64,000 bases of DNA from Methylobacterium haplocladii (GCF_007992175.1 NZ_BJZT01000037.1:29313-93312); one strand, 5' to 3'. Shown: positions 46,876-56,068, counted from the first letter of the stretch. Made by a program: numbers and translations. Notes: generated by a model not told the origin, from the letters alone.

Positions 46876-48657
46876 ATGGCAGGCACGATGGCACGCAACG
46901 CACTCCTTCCTCGCACGGCCCCCTTCGGCGAGACCGAACGGGCGAGTCTCGACGCCGTGCTCGGCGCGGCGACCCCGATCCAGCGCGCCTGGCTCGCGGG
47001 TTTCCTGGCCGGCCTCGACGCCGCCGGCGGACAGCCGGCGGCCCAGCCCGCCGCCCCGCCCAAGGCTTCCGAGCCGCTGACGATCATTTTCGCGAGCGAG
47101 TCCGGGAACTGCGAGACGCTCGCCGGCAACGTCGCCAAGCTCGCCAAGAAGCAAGGCTTCAAGCCGAAGGTCGTCGACTTCGCCGACCTCGACATCGCGA
47201 CGCTTCCGAAAGCCGGCAAGCTCGTCGCAATCGCCGCGACCTGGGGTGAAGGCGAACCGCCGGCCCGTGCCGTCGAGACCTACAACGCGCTAATGAGCGA
47301 CGCTGCACCGCGGCTCGACGGGGTCGAGTTCGGCGTGCTGGCGCTCGGCGACACCTCCTACGTGGAGTTCTGCGCCATCGGGAAGGCGCTCGACGCGCGC
47401 TTCGAGGCGCTCGGCGGCAAGCGCGCCCACGACCGCGCCGACCTCGACCTCGACTTCGACAAGCCGGCGGCCGAGTGGATCAAGGGCGCGCTCAAGGCGC
47501 TGGCCCCGGCCGAGGTCGCATCCGACAACGTCGTCGCCATCGATTTCGCCCGCAGCAATTCGCATGACGAGGACGAGGAGGTCAGCCGAGATCCCGTCGT
47601 TGTCGAAGTGATCGAGCACGTGAACCTCAATTCCTCTCGCTCGAAGAAGGAGACGATCCACCTCGCCCTGGAGTTCGCGGACGGCGCGCCGGCCTACGAG
47701 CCGGGCGATTCCCTGGAGATCTACCCCGAGAACGACCCGCAGCTCGTCGAGGAGATCCTGAAGGCCACGGGGCTCACGGGCGACGAGGCGCTGCGCAGAG
47801 CGCTGCTCTCCGAGCGCGACATCACCACGCTCTCGGCCGCTACAGTCGACCGCTTCGCCAAGGCGACGGGGCACGCGGATGCCCAGAAGTTCATCGAGAG
47901 CGGCGAGGTGAAGGCCTGGCTCGAAGGGCGTCACCTGATCGACCTGATCGAAGCCTATCCGGCCGCGCTCACGGCCGAGCATCTGAACACGATCACCCGG
48001 CCCCTGCCGCCGCGCGCCTATTCCATCGCCTCATCGCGAAAAGAGGTCGGCGACGAGGTGCATCTGGTGGTCGCTGCGGTGCGCTACGAGACGCATGGCC
48101 GCGCCCGCACCGGCGTCGCCTCGACGCATGTCGCCGACCGAATCGCCAACGGCTCGAAGCTGCGGGTGCGTGTTAAGCCCAATAAGCACTTCCGACTGCC
48201 GAGCGACCCGGCGACCGACATCATCATGGTCGGCCCCGGCACCGGCGTCGCGCCGTTCCGCGCCTTCGTGCAGGAGCGCCGTGCGACGGAGGCCTCCGGC
48301 CGCTCGTGGCTGTTCTTCGGCGACCAGCACTTCACCCACGACTTCCTCTACCAGCTCGAATGGCAGGAAGCGCTCGAGGACGGCTCGCTCAGCAAGATTG
48401 ACGTCGCCTTCTCCCGCGACCAGCCGGAAAAGATCTACGTCCAGGACCGGATCGACCAGCACGCCGGGGAGCTGGTGGAATGGCTCGATGGGGGCGCCTC
48501 TTTCTATGTCTGCGGCGATGCCAAGAACATGGCCAAGGACGTCCGCGCCGCCGTGGTCCGCGCCTTCTCAAAACAGAAGGGCCTCAGCGATGCCGACGCG
48601 GAAGCCCATGTTGCAGGGCTGGAGCGGGCACGACGCTACCAGCAGGACGTTTACTGA
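46876..48657 (+). CDS. cysJ: NADPH-sulfite reductase flavoprotein (CysJ-type)
   Basis: The protein has 593 residues: flavodoxin domain (~65-205, IIFASESGNCETLAGNVAK), FAD-binding domain with a connecting region (~240-430, RPLPPRAYSIASS) and a ferredoxin-NADP reductase domain (MVGPGTGVAPFRAFVQERRA, WLFFGDQHFTHDFLY, YVCGDAKNMAKDV) ending in DVY. It passes electrons from NADPH to the CysI hemoprotein, encoded downstream. A shared motif with cysH lies in its promoter region. Family members outside sulfur assimilation exist, but the neighbour cysI decides the call. Confidence 0.93.
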   Translation: MAGTMARNALLPRTAPFGETERASLDAVLGAATPIQRAWLAGFLAGLDAAGGQPAAQPAAPPKASEPLTIIFASESGNCETLAGNVAKLAKKQGFKPKVVDFADLDIATLPKAGKLVAIAATWGEGEPPARAVETYNALMSDAAPRLDGVEFGVLALGDTSYVEFCAIGKALDARFEALGGKRAHDRADLDLDFDKPAAEWIKGALKALAPAEVASDNVVAIDFARSNSHDEDEEVSRDPVVVEVIEHVNLNSSRSKKETIHLALEFADGAPAYEPGDSLEIYPENDPQLVEEILKATGLTGDEALRRALLSERDITTLSAATVDRFAKATGHADAQKFIESGEVKAWLEGRHLIDLIEAYPAALTAEHLNTITRPLPPRAYSIASSRKEVGDEVHLVVAAVRYETHGRARTGVASTHVADRIANGSKLRVRVKPNKHFRLPSDPATDIIMVGPGTGVAPFRAFVQERRATEASGRSWLFFGDQHFTHDFLYQLEWQEALEDGSLSKIDVAFSRDQPEKIYVQDRIDQHAGELVEWLDGGASFYVCGDAKNMAKDVRAAVVRAFSKQKGLSDADAEAHVAGLERARRYQQDVY

Positions 48658-48663
48658 AAGAAC

Positions 48664-48693
48664 GGACAGGCGGGACGATCGTCCCGCCTGTCC
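48664..48693. other. Perfect 30-bp palindrome between cysJ and cysI
   Basis: The 13-nt arm GGACAGGCGGGAC pairs exactly with GTCCCGCCTGTCC around GATC, which is itself self-complementary, so all 30 bases are symmetric. It starts 7 nt after the cysJ stop and has no T-run, so it is either an mRNA hairpin (stability or attenuation before cysI) or a protein site. Confidence 0.7.
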
Positions 48694-48836
48694 CAGGCCG
48701 TCCCAGGATCCGAAGGGAGCCTGCCGGCCTTGTCCGCGAAGTCGGACGGTTTTTTGAAGGACGCCGTCTGACGCGGCCATCTCGAGAGATGGTCCGGCCG
48801 CGGCAGCCGATCAACACGTGGCCCGCAGAGTTCACC

Positions 48837-50672
48837 ATGGACGACCACACGCCGATCGACACCGCTGACGGCCCGGCCGTAGAGACGCCCGGCGTCGGCG
48901 CGCGCCGTTACGAGACGCCGCCGACCGGCCGGCCGATCGACGACCCGGAGGCGGCCAGGGAGGCCGGGCTCGCGCACAACGAGCATCTGAAGATCGGCAG
49001 CCGCTTTCTGCGCGGCGGCCTCGCCGAAGGGCTTCTCAAGCACGCCACCGGCGCGATCTCGGACGATGACGGGCAGCTCGTGAAGTTCCACGGGATGTAC
49101 ATGCAGGACGACCGGGACCTGCGGCCCGAGCGCACCAAGAAGAAGCTCGACAAGGCCTACAGCTTCATGATCCGCCTGCGGATCGCCGGCGGCGTCGTCA
49201 CGCCGAAGCAGTGGCTGATCCTCGACGACATCGCCACGACCTACGCCAACGGCACCCTGCGCGCGACGACGCGCCAGACCTTCCAGTATCACGGCGTCAT
49301 CAAGTCGAACCTCAAGCGGACCATGGCCGCGATCGACTCGTGCCTTCTCGACACCATCGCCGCCTGCGGCGACGTCAACCGCAACGTCATGGCCGCAACG
49401 AACCCGGCTCAAGTTGGCGCGCACAAGGCCGCCTACGATCTCGGCAAGGAGATCTCCGACAGCCTGCTGCCGAAGACCAACGCCTGGCGCGAGATCTGGC
49501 TCGACGGCGAGAAGGTCGTCGGCGGCGAAGAGGAATTCGAGCCGGTTTACGGCAAGACCTACCTGCCGCGAAAATTCAAGATCATCATCGCGGTGCCGCC
49601 GTCGAACGAGGTCGACGTGTTCGCGCACGACCTCGGGTTCATCGCGATCCTCGACAAGAAGAACAAGGTGACCGGCTGGAACGTCACCGTCGGCGGCGGC
49701 ATGGGCATGACCCACGGCGAGACCGACACCTTTCCGCGCACTGCCGACGTCATGAGCTTCTGCAAGCCCGAGGACGCCCTGAAGGTCGCCGAGGCGGTGA
49801 TGACCGTCCAGCGCGACTGGGGCAACCGCAAGAGCCGCAAGAACGCGCGGCTGAAGTATACGATCGAGCGCTACGGCCTCGACGCCTTTCGGGCCGAGGT
49901 CGAGAAGCGGATCGGCAAGACCCTGGAAGCCCCGAAGCCGTACAAGTTCGACGGCAACGGCGACCGCTACGGCTGGACCGAGGGCGACGACGGCCGCCAT
50001 CACCTGACGCTCTACGTGCCCTCGGGCCGGATAAAGGACGTGGAGGGAGGCCCGCATTTCCTCGCTGGCCTACGCCGCATCGCCCAGGTCCACGAGGGCG
50101 ACTTCCGCCTGACCGGCAACCAGAACGTCATCATCGCCAACGTCTCGAGCGAGAAGCGCCAGGAAATCGAGGCGCTGGTCGACGAGTACGGCCTGACCAA
50201 GGGTGCCGGGGCGCTCCGCCGCAATTCAATGGCCTGCGTCGCGCTGCCGACCTGCGGCCTGGCGTTGGCCGAGAGCGAGCGCTACCTGCCCGACCTCATC
50301 GACGAACTCGAGGAAAGCCTGGAGCGCAACGGCCTCAGGGACGACGAGATCACCATCCGCATGACCGGCTGCCCCAACGGCTGCGCCCGGCCCTACATCG
50401 CCGAGATCGGCCTCGTCGGCCGCGGCCCCGAGCGCTACCACCTCTATCTCGGCGCCGCTTTCGACGGCTCCCGCCTCGGCAAGCTCTACGCCGAGGACGT
50501 CGACGCCTCCGCGATCAAGACCACCCTCGATCCGCTCTTCGCGGATTATGCGAAAGGTCGGAACACGGGCGAGCGCTTCGGCGACTTCCTGATCCGGGCG
50601 GGGCACGTTGCCAAGACGACGAACGGGCCTGATTTCCACGAGCGCACGGGTGCACTGACGCCGGCGGCCTGA
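48837..50672 (+). CDS. cysI: Sulfite reductase hemoprotein (nitrite/sulfite reductase family)
   Basis: From ATG 48837 the protein has 611 residues (48789 is an alternative start). It has the duplicated ferredoxin-like and siroheme domains: RATTRQTFQYHGVIKSNL, the sulfite-binding basic residues, GDVNRNVMA, and the 4Fe-4S/siroheme cysteines in CVALPTCGLALAE and TGCPNGCARPY. It reduces sulfite to sulfide with electrons from CysJ. The ~180-nt gap from cysJ contains a large palindrome, so its expression may be adjusted separately. Confidence 0.94.
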   Translation: MDDHTPIDTADGPAVETPGVGARRYETPPTGRPIDDPEAAREAGLAHNEHLKIGSRFLRGGLAEGLLKHATGAISDDDGQLVKFHGMYMQDDRDLRPERTKKKLDKAYSFMIRLRIAGGVVTPKQWLILDDIATTYANGTLRATTRQTFQYHGVIKSNLKRTMAAIDSCLLDTIAACGDVNRNVMAATNPAQVGAHKAAYDLGKEISDSLLPKTNAWREIWLDGEKVVGGEEEFEPVYGKTYLPRKFKIIIAVPPSNEVDVFAHDLGFIAILDKKNKVTGWNVTVGGGMGMTHGETDTFPRTADVMSFCKPEDALKVAEAVMTVQRDWGNRKSRKNARLKYTIERYGLDAFRAEVEKRIGKTLEAPKPYKFDGNGDRYGWTEGDDGRHHLTLYVPSGRIKDVEGGPHFLAGLRRIAQVHEGDFRLTGNQNVIIANVSSEKRQEIEALVDEYGLTKGAGALRRNSMACVALPTCGLALAESERYLPDLIDELEESLERNGLRDDEITIRMTGCPNGCARPYIAEIGLVGRGPERYHLYLGAAFDGSRLGKLYAEDVDASAIKTTLDPLFADYAKGRNTGERFGDFLIRAGHVAKTTNGPDFHERTGALTPAA

Positions 50673-51129
50673 GCGCCGGGCTTCTTACTGCCGGTCGCCC
50701 ACGACTCCATTCACACGCTCGTCATACCGGGGCCGCGCCGTCGAACCCGGACCTGGAGAGGCACGCCGGAGGCGGGCATCGCCCCGCGTGCCGGGCATGG
50801 CTCGGTCAGCGACTCTGGATCCCGGGTTCGCCTGCGGCGCCCCGGGATGACGCTATCGGTGATACGACCGCAACAATCGGCCGGACGATTTGCAGCGCGT
50901 CGAGGCACCTGCGGAGTCCTGTGCTTGAGAAGCGCCGCATCGAACCGAATAAATCGAGACGAATCCGTCGCGCACTCGTCGGCTTCTTGTACGAACACAA
51001 CGAGACGACCGGTCGGCCATCCGTAAACCTTAACCGAAACTTACGCACCCAGGCGACACGGCCCGGCTCCCGCCGGACGATGATACCGCTATAACGATTT
51101 GGTAATCTTCTTCGTTCTGCGGGGCCGAA
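50673..51129. other. Intergenic region carrying a palindromic repeat
   Basis: Apart from the family A repeat at 50720-50852, nothing coding was found. The rest precedes the small membrane protein gene at 51130 and presumably contains its promoter. Confidence 0.5.
50720..50852. repeat. Palindromic repeat, family A copy 1
   Basis: It begins CGTCATACCGGGGCCGCGCC and ends GGCGCCCCGGGATGACG; the ends are imperfect reverse complements. Similar ends bound the elements at 55955-56068 and 57539-57656. Confidence 0.8.
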
Positions 51130-51531
51130 ATGCAACGAGCGGTCGACCTCATCGATTCCGGACAACGGGACACCACGCTGCTGACCGTCGACGACGTGCG
51201 GCGCCTGATTGCGCAGTCTCGCCACGAAGCCGCCGAACAGCAAACCCCGATCAACATCCATATTAATCTCGGGGACGGCGCGTTCAAGGCCCCTCGTCGC
51301 AAGGACAGAGACGGCTTCGATCTCCTCCGCTCGAAACTGTTCTGGATCATCGTGGCGCTATCGCTCTCGATGACTGCCGCCTATGCGCGGACGCGGTACG
51401 TCTGCCAGTCCTTCAAGGACAATGGTCGATTCTTCTACGGCATGGGCGTCGATCGTTGCATCGGCGTGCTCATCAAGCAGCCCTTCGAACGAGTCGGCGT
51501 CCAACTCGATCTGATCAACCGCAGTTACTGA
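51130..51531 (+). CDS. Small single-helix membrane protein, paralog 1
   Basis: It is not recognised. The 133 residues comprise an N-terminal soluble part (LTVDDVRRLIAQSRHEAAEQ), a segment PINIHINLGDG, one membrane helix (LFWIIVALSLSMTAAYA) and a conserved C-terminal domain: ARTRYVCQSFKDNGRFFYGM, RCIGVLIKQPF, with two Cys. The neighbouring gene at 51742 shares NIHIN, ARTRY-CQ-FKD, FYYGM/FFYGM, RC-G-LI--PF and a final Tyr, so the two arose by duplication. The C-terminal Cys-containing part probably lies in the periplasm. Confidence 0.65.
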   Translation: MQRAVDLIDSGQRDTTLLTVDDVRRLIAQSRHEAAEQQTPINIHINLGDGAFKAPRRKDRDGFDLLRSKLFWIIVALSLSMTAAYARTRYVCQSFKDNGRFFYGMGVDRCIGVLIKQPFERVGVQLDLINRSY

Positions 51532-51741
51532 ATCGGCATCCATTCTTAGAGAATGTGATCCGATTGTCCGCGTTGACGCCACAACGGACATGCAACCTCA
51601 TGGCTCGAGACTACACGTCGTAAATCAGGCGCGATTCATTAAACGTCCGGTAATCCGGCAGCAGCAATATGCTGCGTACCATTTCGATTGTAGGTTGAAG
51701 ATGGTGTGCTGAAGAACAGTTGCAGAGTGCCGGAGGGGACC

Positions 51742-52137
51742 ATGCGGGGGCTGGTGGAACACGATACGCAGAATAGGTTCGGGAACCGGCTTCAGACCAT
51801 AGAACAGAGCGGGATACGACTTCAGCCTACCTACGAACAGTCTATCGGCGACTCCATGCGGCCGGTGAACATTCATATCAATGTCAATCGCGACAGTCTG
51901 CCGGCGAACGGAAAGTCCGGCTTTAACATCTTTCGATCGAAATTCGTCTGGTTGCTGCTGACGCTGGCGCTGACGACCGGCGTGGGCTACGCGCGGACCC
52001 GATATATGTGCCAGGGCTTCAAGGACGGCGGCAAGTTCTACTACGGCATGGATGTGAGCCGCTGCGTCGGCATCCTGATCCAGGAGCCCTTCGCCAATCT
52101 CGATCAACAGCTCTTGGCCATCAACAGGCGCTACTGA
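51742..52137 (+). CDS. Small single-helix membrane protein, paralog 2
   Basis: It is not recognised. From ATG 51742, chosen for the near-perfect Shine-Dalgarno GGAGGGG 3 nt upstream, there are 131 residues. The layout equals paralog 1: soluble N terminus, PVNIHINVNRDSLP, a membrane helix (FVWLLLTLALTTGVGYA) and the C-terminal domain ARTRYMCQGFKDGGKFYYGM with RCVGILIQEPF. The N-terminal halves have diverged more than the C-terminal ones. It lies 210 nt after paralog 1 on the same strand, so it may have its own promoter. Confidence 0.65.
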   Translation: MRGLVEHDTQNRFGNRLQTIEQSGIRLQPTYEQSIGDSMRPVNIHINVNRDSLPANGKSGFNIFRSKFVWLLLTLALTTGVGYARTRYMCQGFKDGGKFYYGMDVSRCVGILIQEPFANLDQQLLAINRRY

Positions 52138-52307
52138 CGGCAATCGCCCTTGCGGCTGACGCCTCCAGAGCCGATCGCCGCATCAGGGAGACGATACGCT
52201 CTCGGCGACCCATCGCGGCCGGGAATCCGGCGACGCCGAAATGCGCTCAGCCTGTTGATCTGCAGCCGCTTTTTGACGCGACCGGCCCCTGTCACTAAGC
52301 TCCACGG

Positions 52308-52931
52308 ATGACCGTCACCGTCGATCCGATCAGCGCGATTGCCGAGGAGAGCGCACCCACGACGCGCTGCCGCATCATCGCGACGGCGGAGCGGTCGTTC
52401 CGCGAGATCGGCTATCAGAAGACCACCGTCGCCGACATCGCCAAGACGCTCAAGATGAGCCCGGCCAACGTCTACCGGTTCTTCGATTCGAAGAAGGCGA
52501 TCAACGAGGCCGTGGTCGGGCGTCTCACCCGCGAGGTCGAGGTGCTGATCCTGGCGATCGCGGAGGCGCCCGGCCTCAGCGCGGCCGACCGTCTCTCCGA
52601 GATGATCACGGCCCTGCACCGCGACTGCCTGGAACGCTGCGAGGCCTTTCCGCGCATGCACGAGATGGTCGAGGCGGCGATGACGGAGAGCTGGGTGGTG
52701 TGCCGGCACCACGTCGACAGCATCGTCGCGGTCTTCGAGCGGATCATCGCCGAGGGCGTGCGGCGCGGCGAGTTCGCGGTCGAGGATACGCGGCTGGCCG
52801 CCGCCTGCGTCCACGCGGCGGTGGTGCGCTACTGCCACCCGGTCCTGGTGAGCCAGTGCCCGGAAGCGCCGGTGCCGCCCCTCGACGCGATGATCGCCTT
52901 CCTGCTCAGGGGCCTGATGCCGGCGCGCTGA
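52308..52931 (+). CDS. TetR/AcrR family transcriptional regulator
   Basis: The 207-residue protein has an N-terminal helix-turn-helix typical of TetR (RCRIIATAERSFREIGYQ, TTVADIAKTLKMSPANVYRF, FDSKKAINEAV) and an all-helical ligand domain. The effector and targets are unknown; no efflux gene is adjacent. It is convergent with the ppx/gppA gene, with only 9 nt between stops. Confidence 0.9.
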   Translation: MTVTVDPISAIAEESAPTTRCRIIATAERSFREIGYQKTTVADIAKTLKMSPANVYRFFDSKKAINEAVVGRLTREVEVLILAIAEAPGLSAADRLSEMITALHRDCLERCEAFPRMHEMVEAAMTESWVVCRHHVDSIVAVFERIIAEGVRRGEFAVEDTRLAAACVHAAVVRYCHPVLVSQCPEAPVPPLDAMIAFLLRGLMPAR

Positions 52932-52940
52932 CGGCGAGGG

Positions 52941-54101
52941 TCAGCGGTAACGCCCCCGGCGCCAGACGCCGTCCTCGCGCATCATGTTCATCAGCAGGCC
53001 CTCGCGCAGGCCGCGATCGGCAATGCGCAGGCGCTCGGACGGAAACACCCGGCGGATCGCCTCGAGGATGGCGCAGCCGGCGAGCACGAGGTCGGCCCGG
53101 TCACGGCCGATGCAGGGATTGTCGGCACGCTGGTCGAGTCGGGTGTCGAGCAGGTCCTCGATCGCGTCGGTCACCTCGAAATCGGCCATCCAGAGCCCGT
53201 CGACCCGGCGGCGCTCGTAGCGCGGCAGGCGCAGATGCATCGCGGCGAGCGTCGTCACCGTGCCGGAGGTGCCGAGCAGGTGGAAATACGGCGCGGTGGC
53301 CGCCGCGGCCGCCCGTATCGCGAAGGGGGCGAGCAGGTCGCCGACCTCCTCCACCATGCCCTCGAACATCATCCGGGTGACTTCGAAACCGCCGTGCTTC
53401 TCGGCGAGCGTCACCACGCCGACGGGCAACGAGTCCCAGGCGCGGATGCGCAGGGTCGGATCGGCGGACGGGTTGGTGGCCTCGCCGTCGAGCCAAGCGA
53501 TCTCGGTCGAGCCGCCGCCGATATCGAAGATCACCACCGATTCCGCGTTCGGGTCCGCCAGCGCGGCGCAGCCGGTGACCGCGAGGTAGGCCTCGGTCTG
53601 CCGATCGACGATCTCGAGATCGAGCCCGACCTCGCGGCGCACCTGCTCGACGAATTCCGCGCCGTTCACGGCGAGCCGGCAGGCTTCCGTCGCGATCACC
53701 TTCGAGCGCACGACCCCGCGTGACTCCATCTTCATGCGGCAGATCCGGAGCGCTTCGATGGTCCGGTCGATGGCGACGGGGTTGAGCCGGTCCGAGGCGC
53801 TCAGGCCTTCGCCGAGCCGCACGATGCGCGAGAACGCGTCGATCACCCGAAAGCCATGGGAGGCCGGTTCGGCCACCAGCAAGCGACAATTGTTCGTGCC
53901 GAGGTCTAGGGCGGCGTAGGCGCCGCGCCGCGCCGTGCGCGTGTGAGTCGGGCGCGGCGCATAGACGGGCTCGGGTCCGGCCGGGTACCCGCCCGGCGCG
54001 AGCGACGTTCCTTCGTGCGGAAGCTGCGACCCTGCGGGGGTGCGCATCGGCATCACGGCGGAACCGGCGGCCAGACCGGCAGCGGCGCTCTCATCCCTCA
54101 T
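52941..54101 (-). CDS. Exopolyphosphatase / pppGpp phosphohydrolase (Ppx/GppA family)
   Basis: From ATG 54101 the protein has 386 residues (ATG 54053 or 54047 are also possible). The ASKHA-fold starts at YAALDLGTNNCRLLVAE, with VVIFDIGGGSTEIAWLDG and LLGTSGTVTTLAAMHL as phosphate-binding loops. About 60 residues before the domain are Pro/Gly-rich and poorly conserved. It hydrolyses polyphosphate or converts pppGpp to ppGpp in stress signalling. Which activity dominates cannot be read from sequence. Confidence 0.9.
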   Translation of the reverse strand: MRDESAAAGLAAGSAVMPMRTPAGSQLPHEGTSLAPGGYPAGPEPVYAPRPTHTRTARRGAYAALDLGTNNCRLLVAEPASHGFRVIDAFSRIVRLGEGLSASDRLNPVAIDRTIEALRICRMKMESRGVVRSKVIATEACRLAVNGAEFVEQVRREVGLDLEIVDRQTEAYLAVTGCAALADPNAESVVIFDIGGGSTEIAWLDGEATNPSADPTLRIRAWDSLPVGVVTLAEKHGGFEVTRMMFEGMVEEVGDLLAPFAIRAAAAATAPYFHLLGTSGTVTTLAAMHLRLPRYERRRVDGLWMADFEVTDAIEDLLDTRLDQRADNPCIGRDRADLVLAGCAILEAIRRVFPSERLRIADRGLREGLLMNMMREDGVWRRGRYR

Positions 54102-54235
54102 CGGCAACGCCGGATCCTCAGGGTCTCGGCTGCGGCAGGCAGCCGGCCTTCAACTTGTGCCTGACGCTACAGGCGTTGCTAAGAAACGCAAAGGCTCCTT
54201 CGCAAGCCATTGCGGTAGCAGGCCGCCGGGATGCC

Positions 54236-54709
54236 TCAGGCCAGCGCCTTGGCGGCGCTGTTGGCGCGGGGCACGGGCCGCAGCAGGCTCTTCACCTGCG
54301 AGAACGGCCGCGGCCGATTGATCACCTCGTCGAGGCGCGACCAGAGCGTCTTCGGCGAAAACGGCTTCGCGATGATCTCGTTGACGCCGAGCGAGATCGC
54401 CCGGTCGACGACGTTGCGGCGCGGTTGCGACAGCATCAGGATGATCGGCACCGTCGGCGACGGCGAGGTCATCGGCGTACGCGCCAGCCGGATGAATTCC
54501 TCGCCCGACAGGATGGCGAGATCCCAGTCGAGAATCGTGAGGTCCGGCTTGCTCTCGGCCAGCACACCGAGGGCCTCCGCGCCATCCGGCGCCTCCAGCA
54601 CACGCTTGATGCCGACGCGCAGCAGCATGTCGCGCACCGTGCGGCGGATATAGAGGCTCTCGTCCACGACGAGGGCCGAGAGATCGGGGAAAGTCGGGGT
54701 CGCGATCAT
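54236..54709 (-). CDS. Single-domain response regulator (CheY-like)
   Basis: The 157-residue protein consists of one receiver domain: ALVVDESLYIRRTVRDML at the acidic pocket, phosphoacceptor Asp in LTILDWDLAILSGEEF, and the conserved Lys in EIIAKPFSPKTL. A short basic tail (VKSLLRPVPRANSAAKALA) replaces an output domain, so it probably works through protein contact. No kinase gene is adjacent. The frame upstream of ATG 54709 is not coding. Confidence 0.88.
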   Translation of the reverse strand: MIATPTFPDLSALVVDESLYIRRTVRDMLLRVGIKRVLEAPDGAEALGVLAESKPDLTILDWDLAILSGEEFIRLARTPMTSPSPTVPIILMLSQPRRNVVDRAISLGVNEIIAKPFSPKTLWSRLDEVINRPRPFSQVKSLLRPVPRANSAAKALA

Positions 54710-55057
54710 GGGCGCGATCCTCGGCGGAAATGACGGCCTTCCACACCCTAGATCGGAGGTGGTTTGCGCTTCCCTAACCGTCCCGCCGATGCGGCTCGGC
54801 CCGGCTCTTCGGCTGAACCGGGGAGCGAAGCTGAAGCATGGTTGCAACGCCTGCGCATTTCGCCCACGAAATTTGCTGTGTTGGGCCTTTCCGTTAACAG
54901 AAGGTCCTTGCGGCGCGGCCGGGATTGCGTCAGGACTGAGGCGTTGCTGTCGGTTGCCGCAACCGATGGTGATGGTGGCGTGGGAGCATCTTGTCCGGGA
55001 CAGGGTGCACACGGTCTTTCGACAAGATGGTCAGCGGTCGGGTTTTGCGAGCTTTCT
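54710..55057. promoter_or_regulatory. Leader region of the cold-shock protein gene
   Basis: These 348 bases separate the divergent CheY-like and cold-shock genes and show no gene. Cold-shock mRNAs often have long structured leaders, so part of this may be a 5' untranslated region. No specific element was identified. Confidence 0.35.
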
Positions 55058-55831
55058 ATGGGACGTGGTCGTGATTTCAGGGGGTCGCCGAAGCGCGGCT
55101 TCGATGAGGGTGGAGCAGAGCCGCGGTGGCCTGACCAGCTCCCTCCCAGCAGTGGCGGATTCGGCGGCGGCGGTTTCGGTGGCGGCGGCGGTGGTTTCGA
55201 CCGCGGTCCGGCCCGGGCAGCTGCCCCTCCGACGGGTCCGGAGCGTGATGCGACGGTCAAGTGGTTCAACAAGGAAAAGGGCTTCGGCTTCGTCGAACTC
55301 GGCGACGGCTCGGGCGACGCCTTCCTGCACATCCGCGCCGTCGAGGCTGCCGGCCACGACGACCTGCAACCGGGCACCCGCCTGACGGTCCAGACCGCGC
55401 AGGGCCAGAAGGGCCCGCAGGTCACGGCCGTGACCTGCGTCGACACCTCGACGGCTGAAGCCGCTCCCCCGCGTCGCGAAGCCCGGCCTGCCGGTCGCTT
55501 CGGCGGCGACGATCGCGGCGGCGGCTATGGCGGCGGCGGTGGTTACGGCGGCGGCGGTGGCGGCTACGGCGGCGACCGCTTCGGCGGTGGCGGCGGCGGA
55601 CGTATCGCCAGCGGCCCCTCGGTCGAGATGACCGGCACCGTGAAGTGGTACGATCCGGCCAAGGGCTTCGGCTTCGTCTCGGTCAACGACGGCGGCAAGG
55701 ACGTGTTCGTCCACCGCTCCGCTCTCTCCCGTGCGGGTCTCGATTCGCTCGCGGAAGGCCAGACGGTTACCCTTGGCGTGGTCGACGGTCAGAAGGGCCG
55801 CGAGGCGCAGAGCGTCAGCGTCGATTACTGA
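55058..55831 (+). CDS. Double cold-shock domain protein with Gly-rich linkers
   Basis: From ATG 55058 the protein has 257 residues. Two cold-shock domains are visible: the first has DATVKWFNKEKGFGFVELGDG with DAFLHIRAVEAAG, the second GTVKWYDPAKGFGFVSVNDG with DVFVHRSALSRAG. Both carry the RNP1-like KGFGFV motif; RNP2 is FLHI in one and FVHR in the other. A Gly-rich segment precedes the first domain and a long Gly/Tyr-rich linker (~145-180) joins the two. It binds RNA or single-stranded DNA. Twin-domain CspA-like proteins are common in alphaproteobacteria; the length of the Gly-rich parts is unusual. Confidence 0.9.
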   Translation: MGRGRDFRGSPKRGFDEGGAEPRWPDQLPPSSGGFGGGGFGGGGGGFDRGPARAAAPPTGPERDATVKWFNKEKGFGFVELGDGSGDAFLHIRAVEAAGHDDLQPGTRLTVQTAQGQKGPQVTAVTCVDTSTAEAAPPRREARPAGRFGGDDRGGGYGGGGGYGGGGGGYGGDRFGGGGGGRIASGPSVEMTGTVKWYDPAKGFGFVSVNDGGKDVFVHRSALSRAGLDSLAEGQTVTLGVVDGQKGREAQSVSVDY

Positions 55832-55850
55832 TCGACAGCGAACGGAATCG

Positions 55851-55890
55851 AGAGCCGCGATCCGGTTAACCCGGAACGCGGCTCTTTTCG
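55851..55890 (+). terminator. Rho-independent terminator of the cold-shock gene
   Basis: AGAGCCGCG (55851-55859) pairs with CGCGGCTCT (55877-55885), with an inner stem TCCGG/CCGGA and one A-A mismatch. It is followed by TTTTCG and lies 20 nt after the stop. Confidence 0.85.
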
Positions 55891-55954
55891 TTTGCGGATC
55901 TAGGCTTGGAGATCGAGGTGATGGCGATTGACACCAGCCCAAAGCGACGCCGCC

Positions 55955-56068
55955 CGTCATTCCGGGGCCGCGGAGCGGAACCCGGAATCCAGATCCGCCG
56001 ATGGAGCCATGCTCGGCACGGGTAGCGATTCTGGAGTTCGGGTTCGCCTTCGGCACCCTGGAATGACG
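55955..56068. repeat. Palindromic repeat, family A copy 2
   Basis: It begins CGTCATTCCGGGGCCGCGG and ends CACCCTGGAATGACG, with AACCCGGAATCCAG and GGAGTTCGGGTTCG inside. The ends are imperfect inverted repeats. It fills most of the gap between the cold-shock terminator and the next small gene. Confidence 0.8.

Noticed and set aside
50711..50998. Open frame antisense through a family A repeat
   Set aside because: It consists largely of the translated palindrome, and similar frames appear in the other copies of the repeat.
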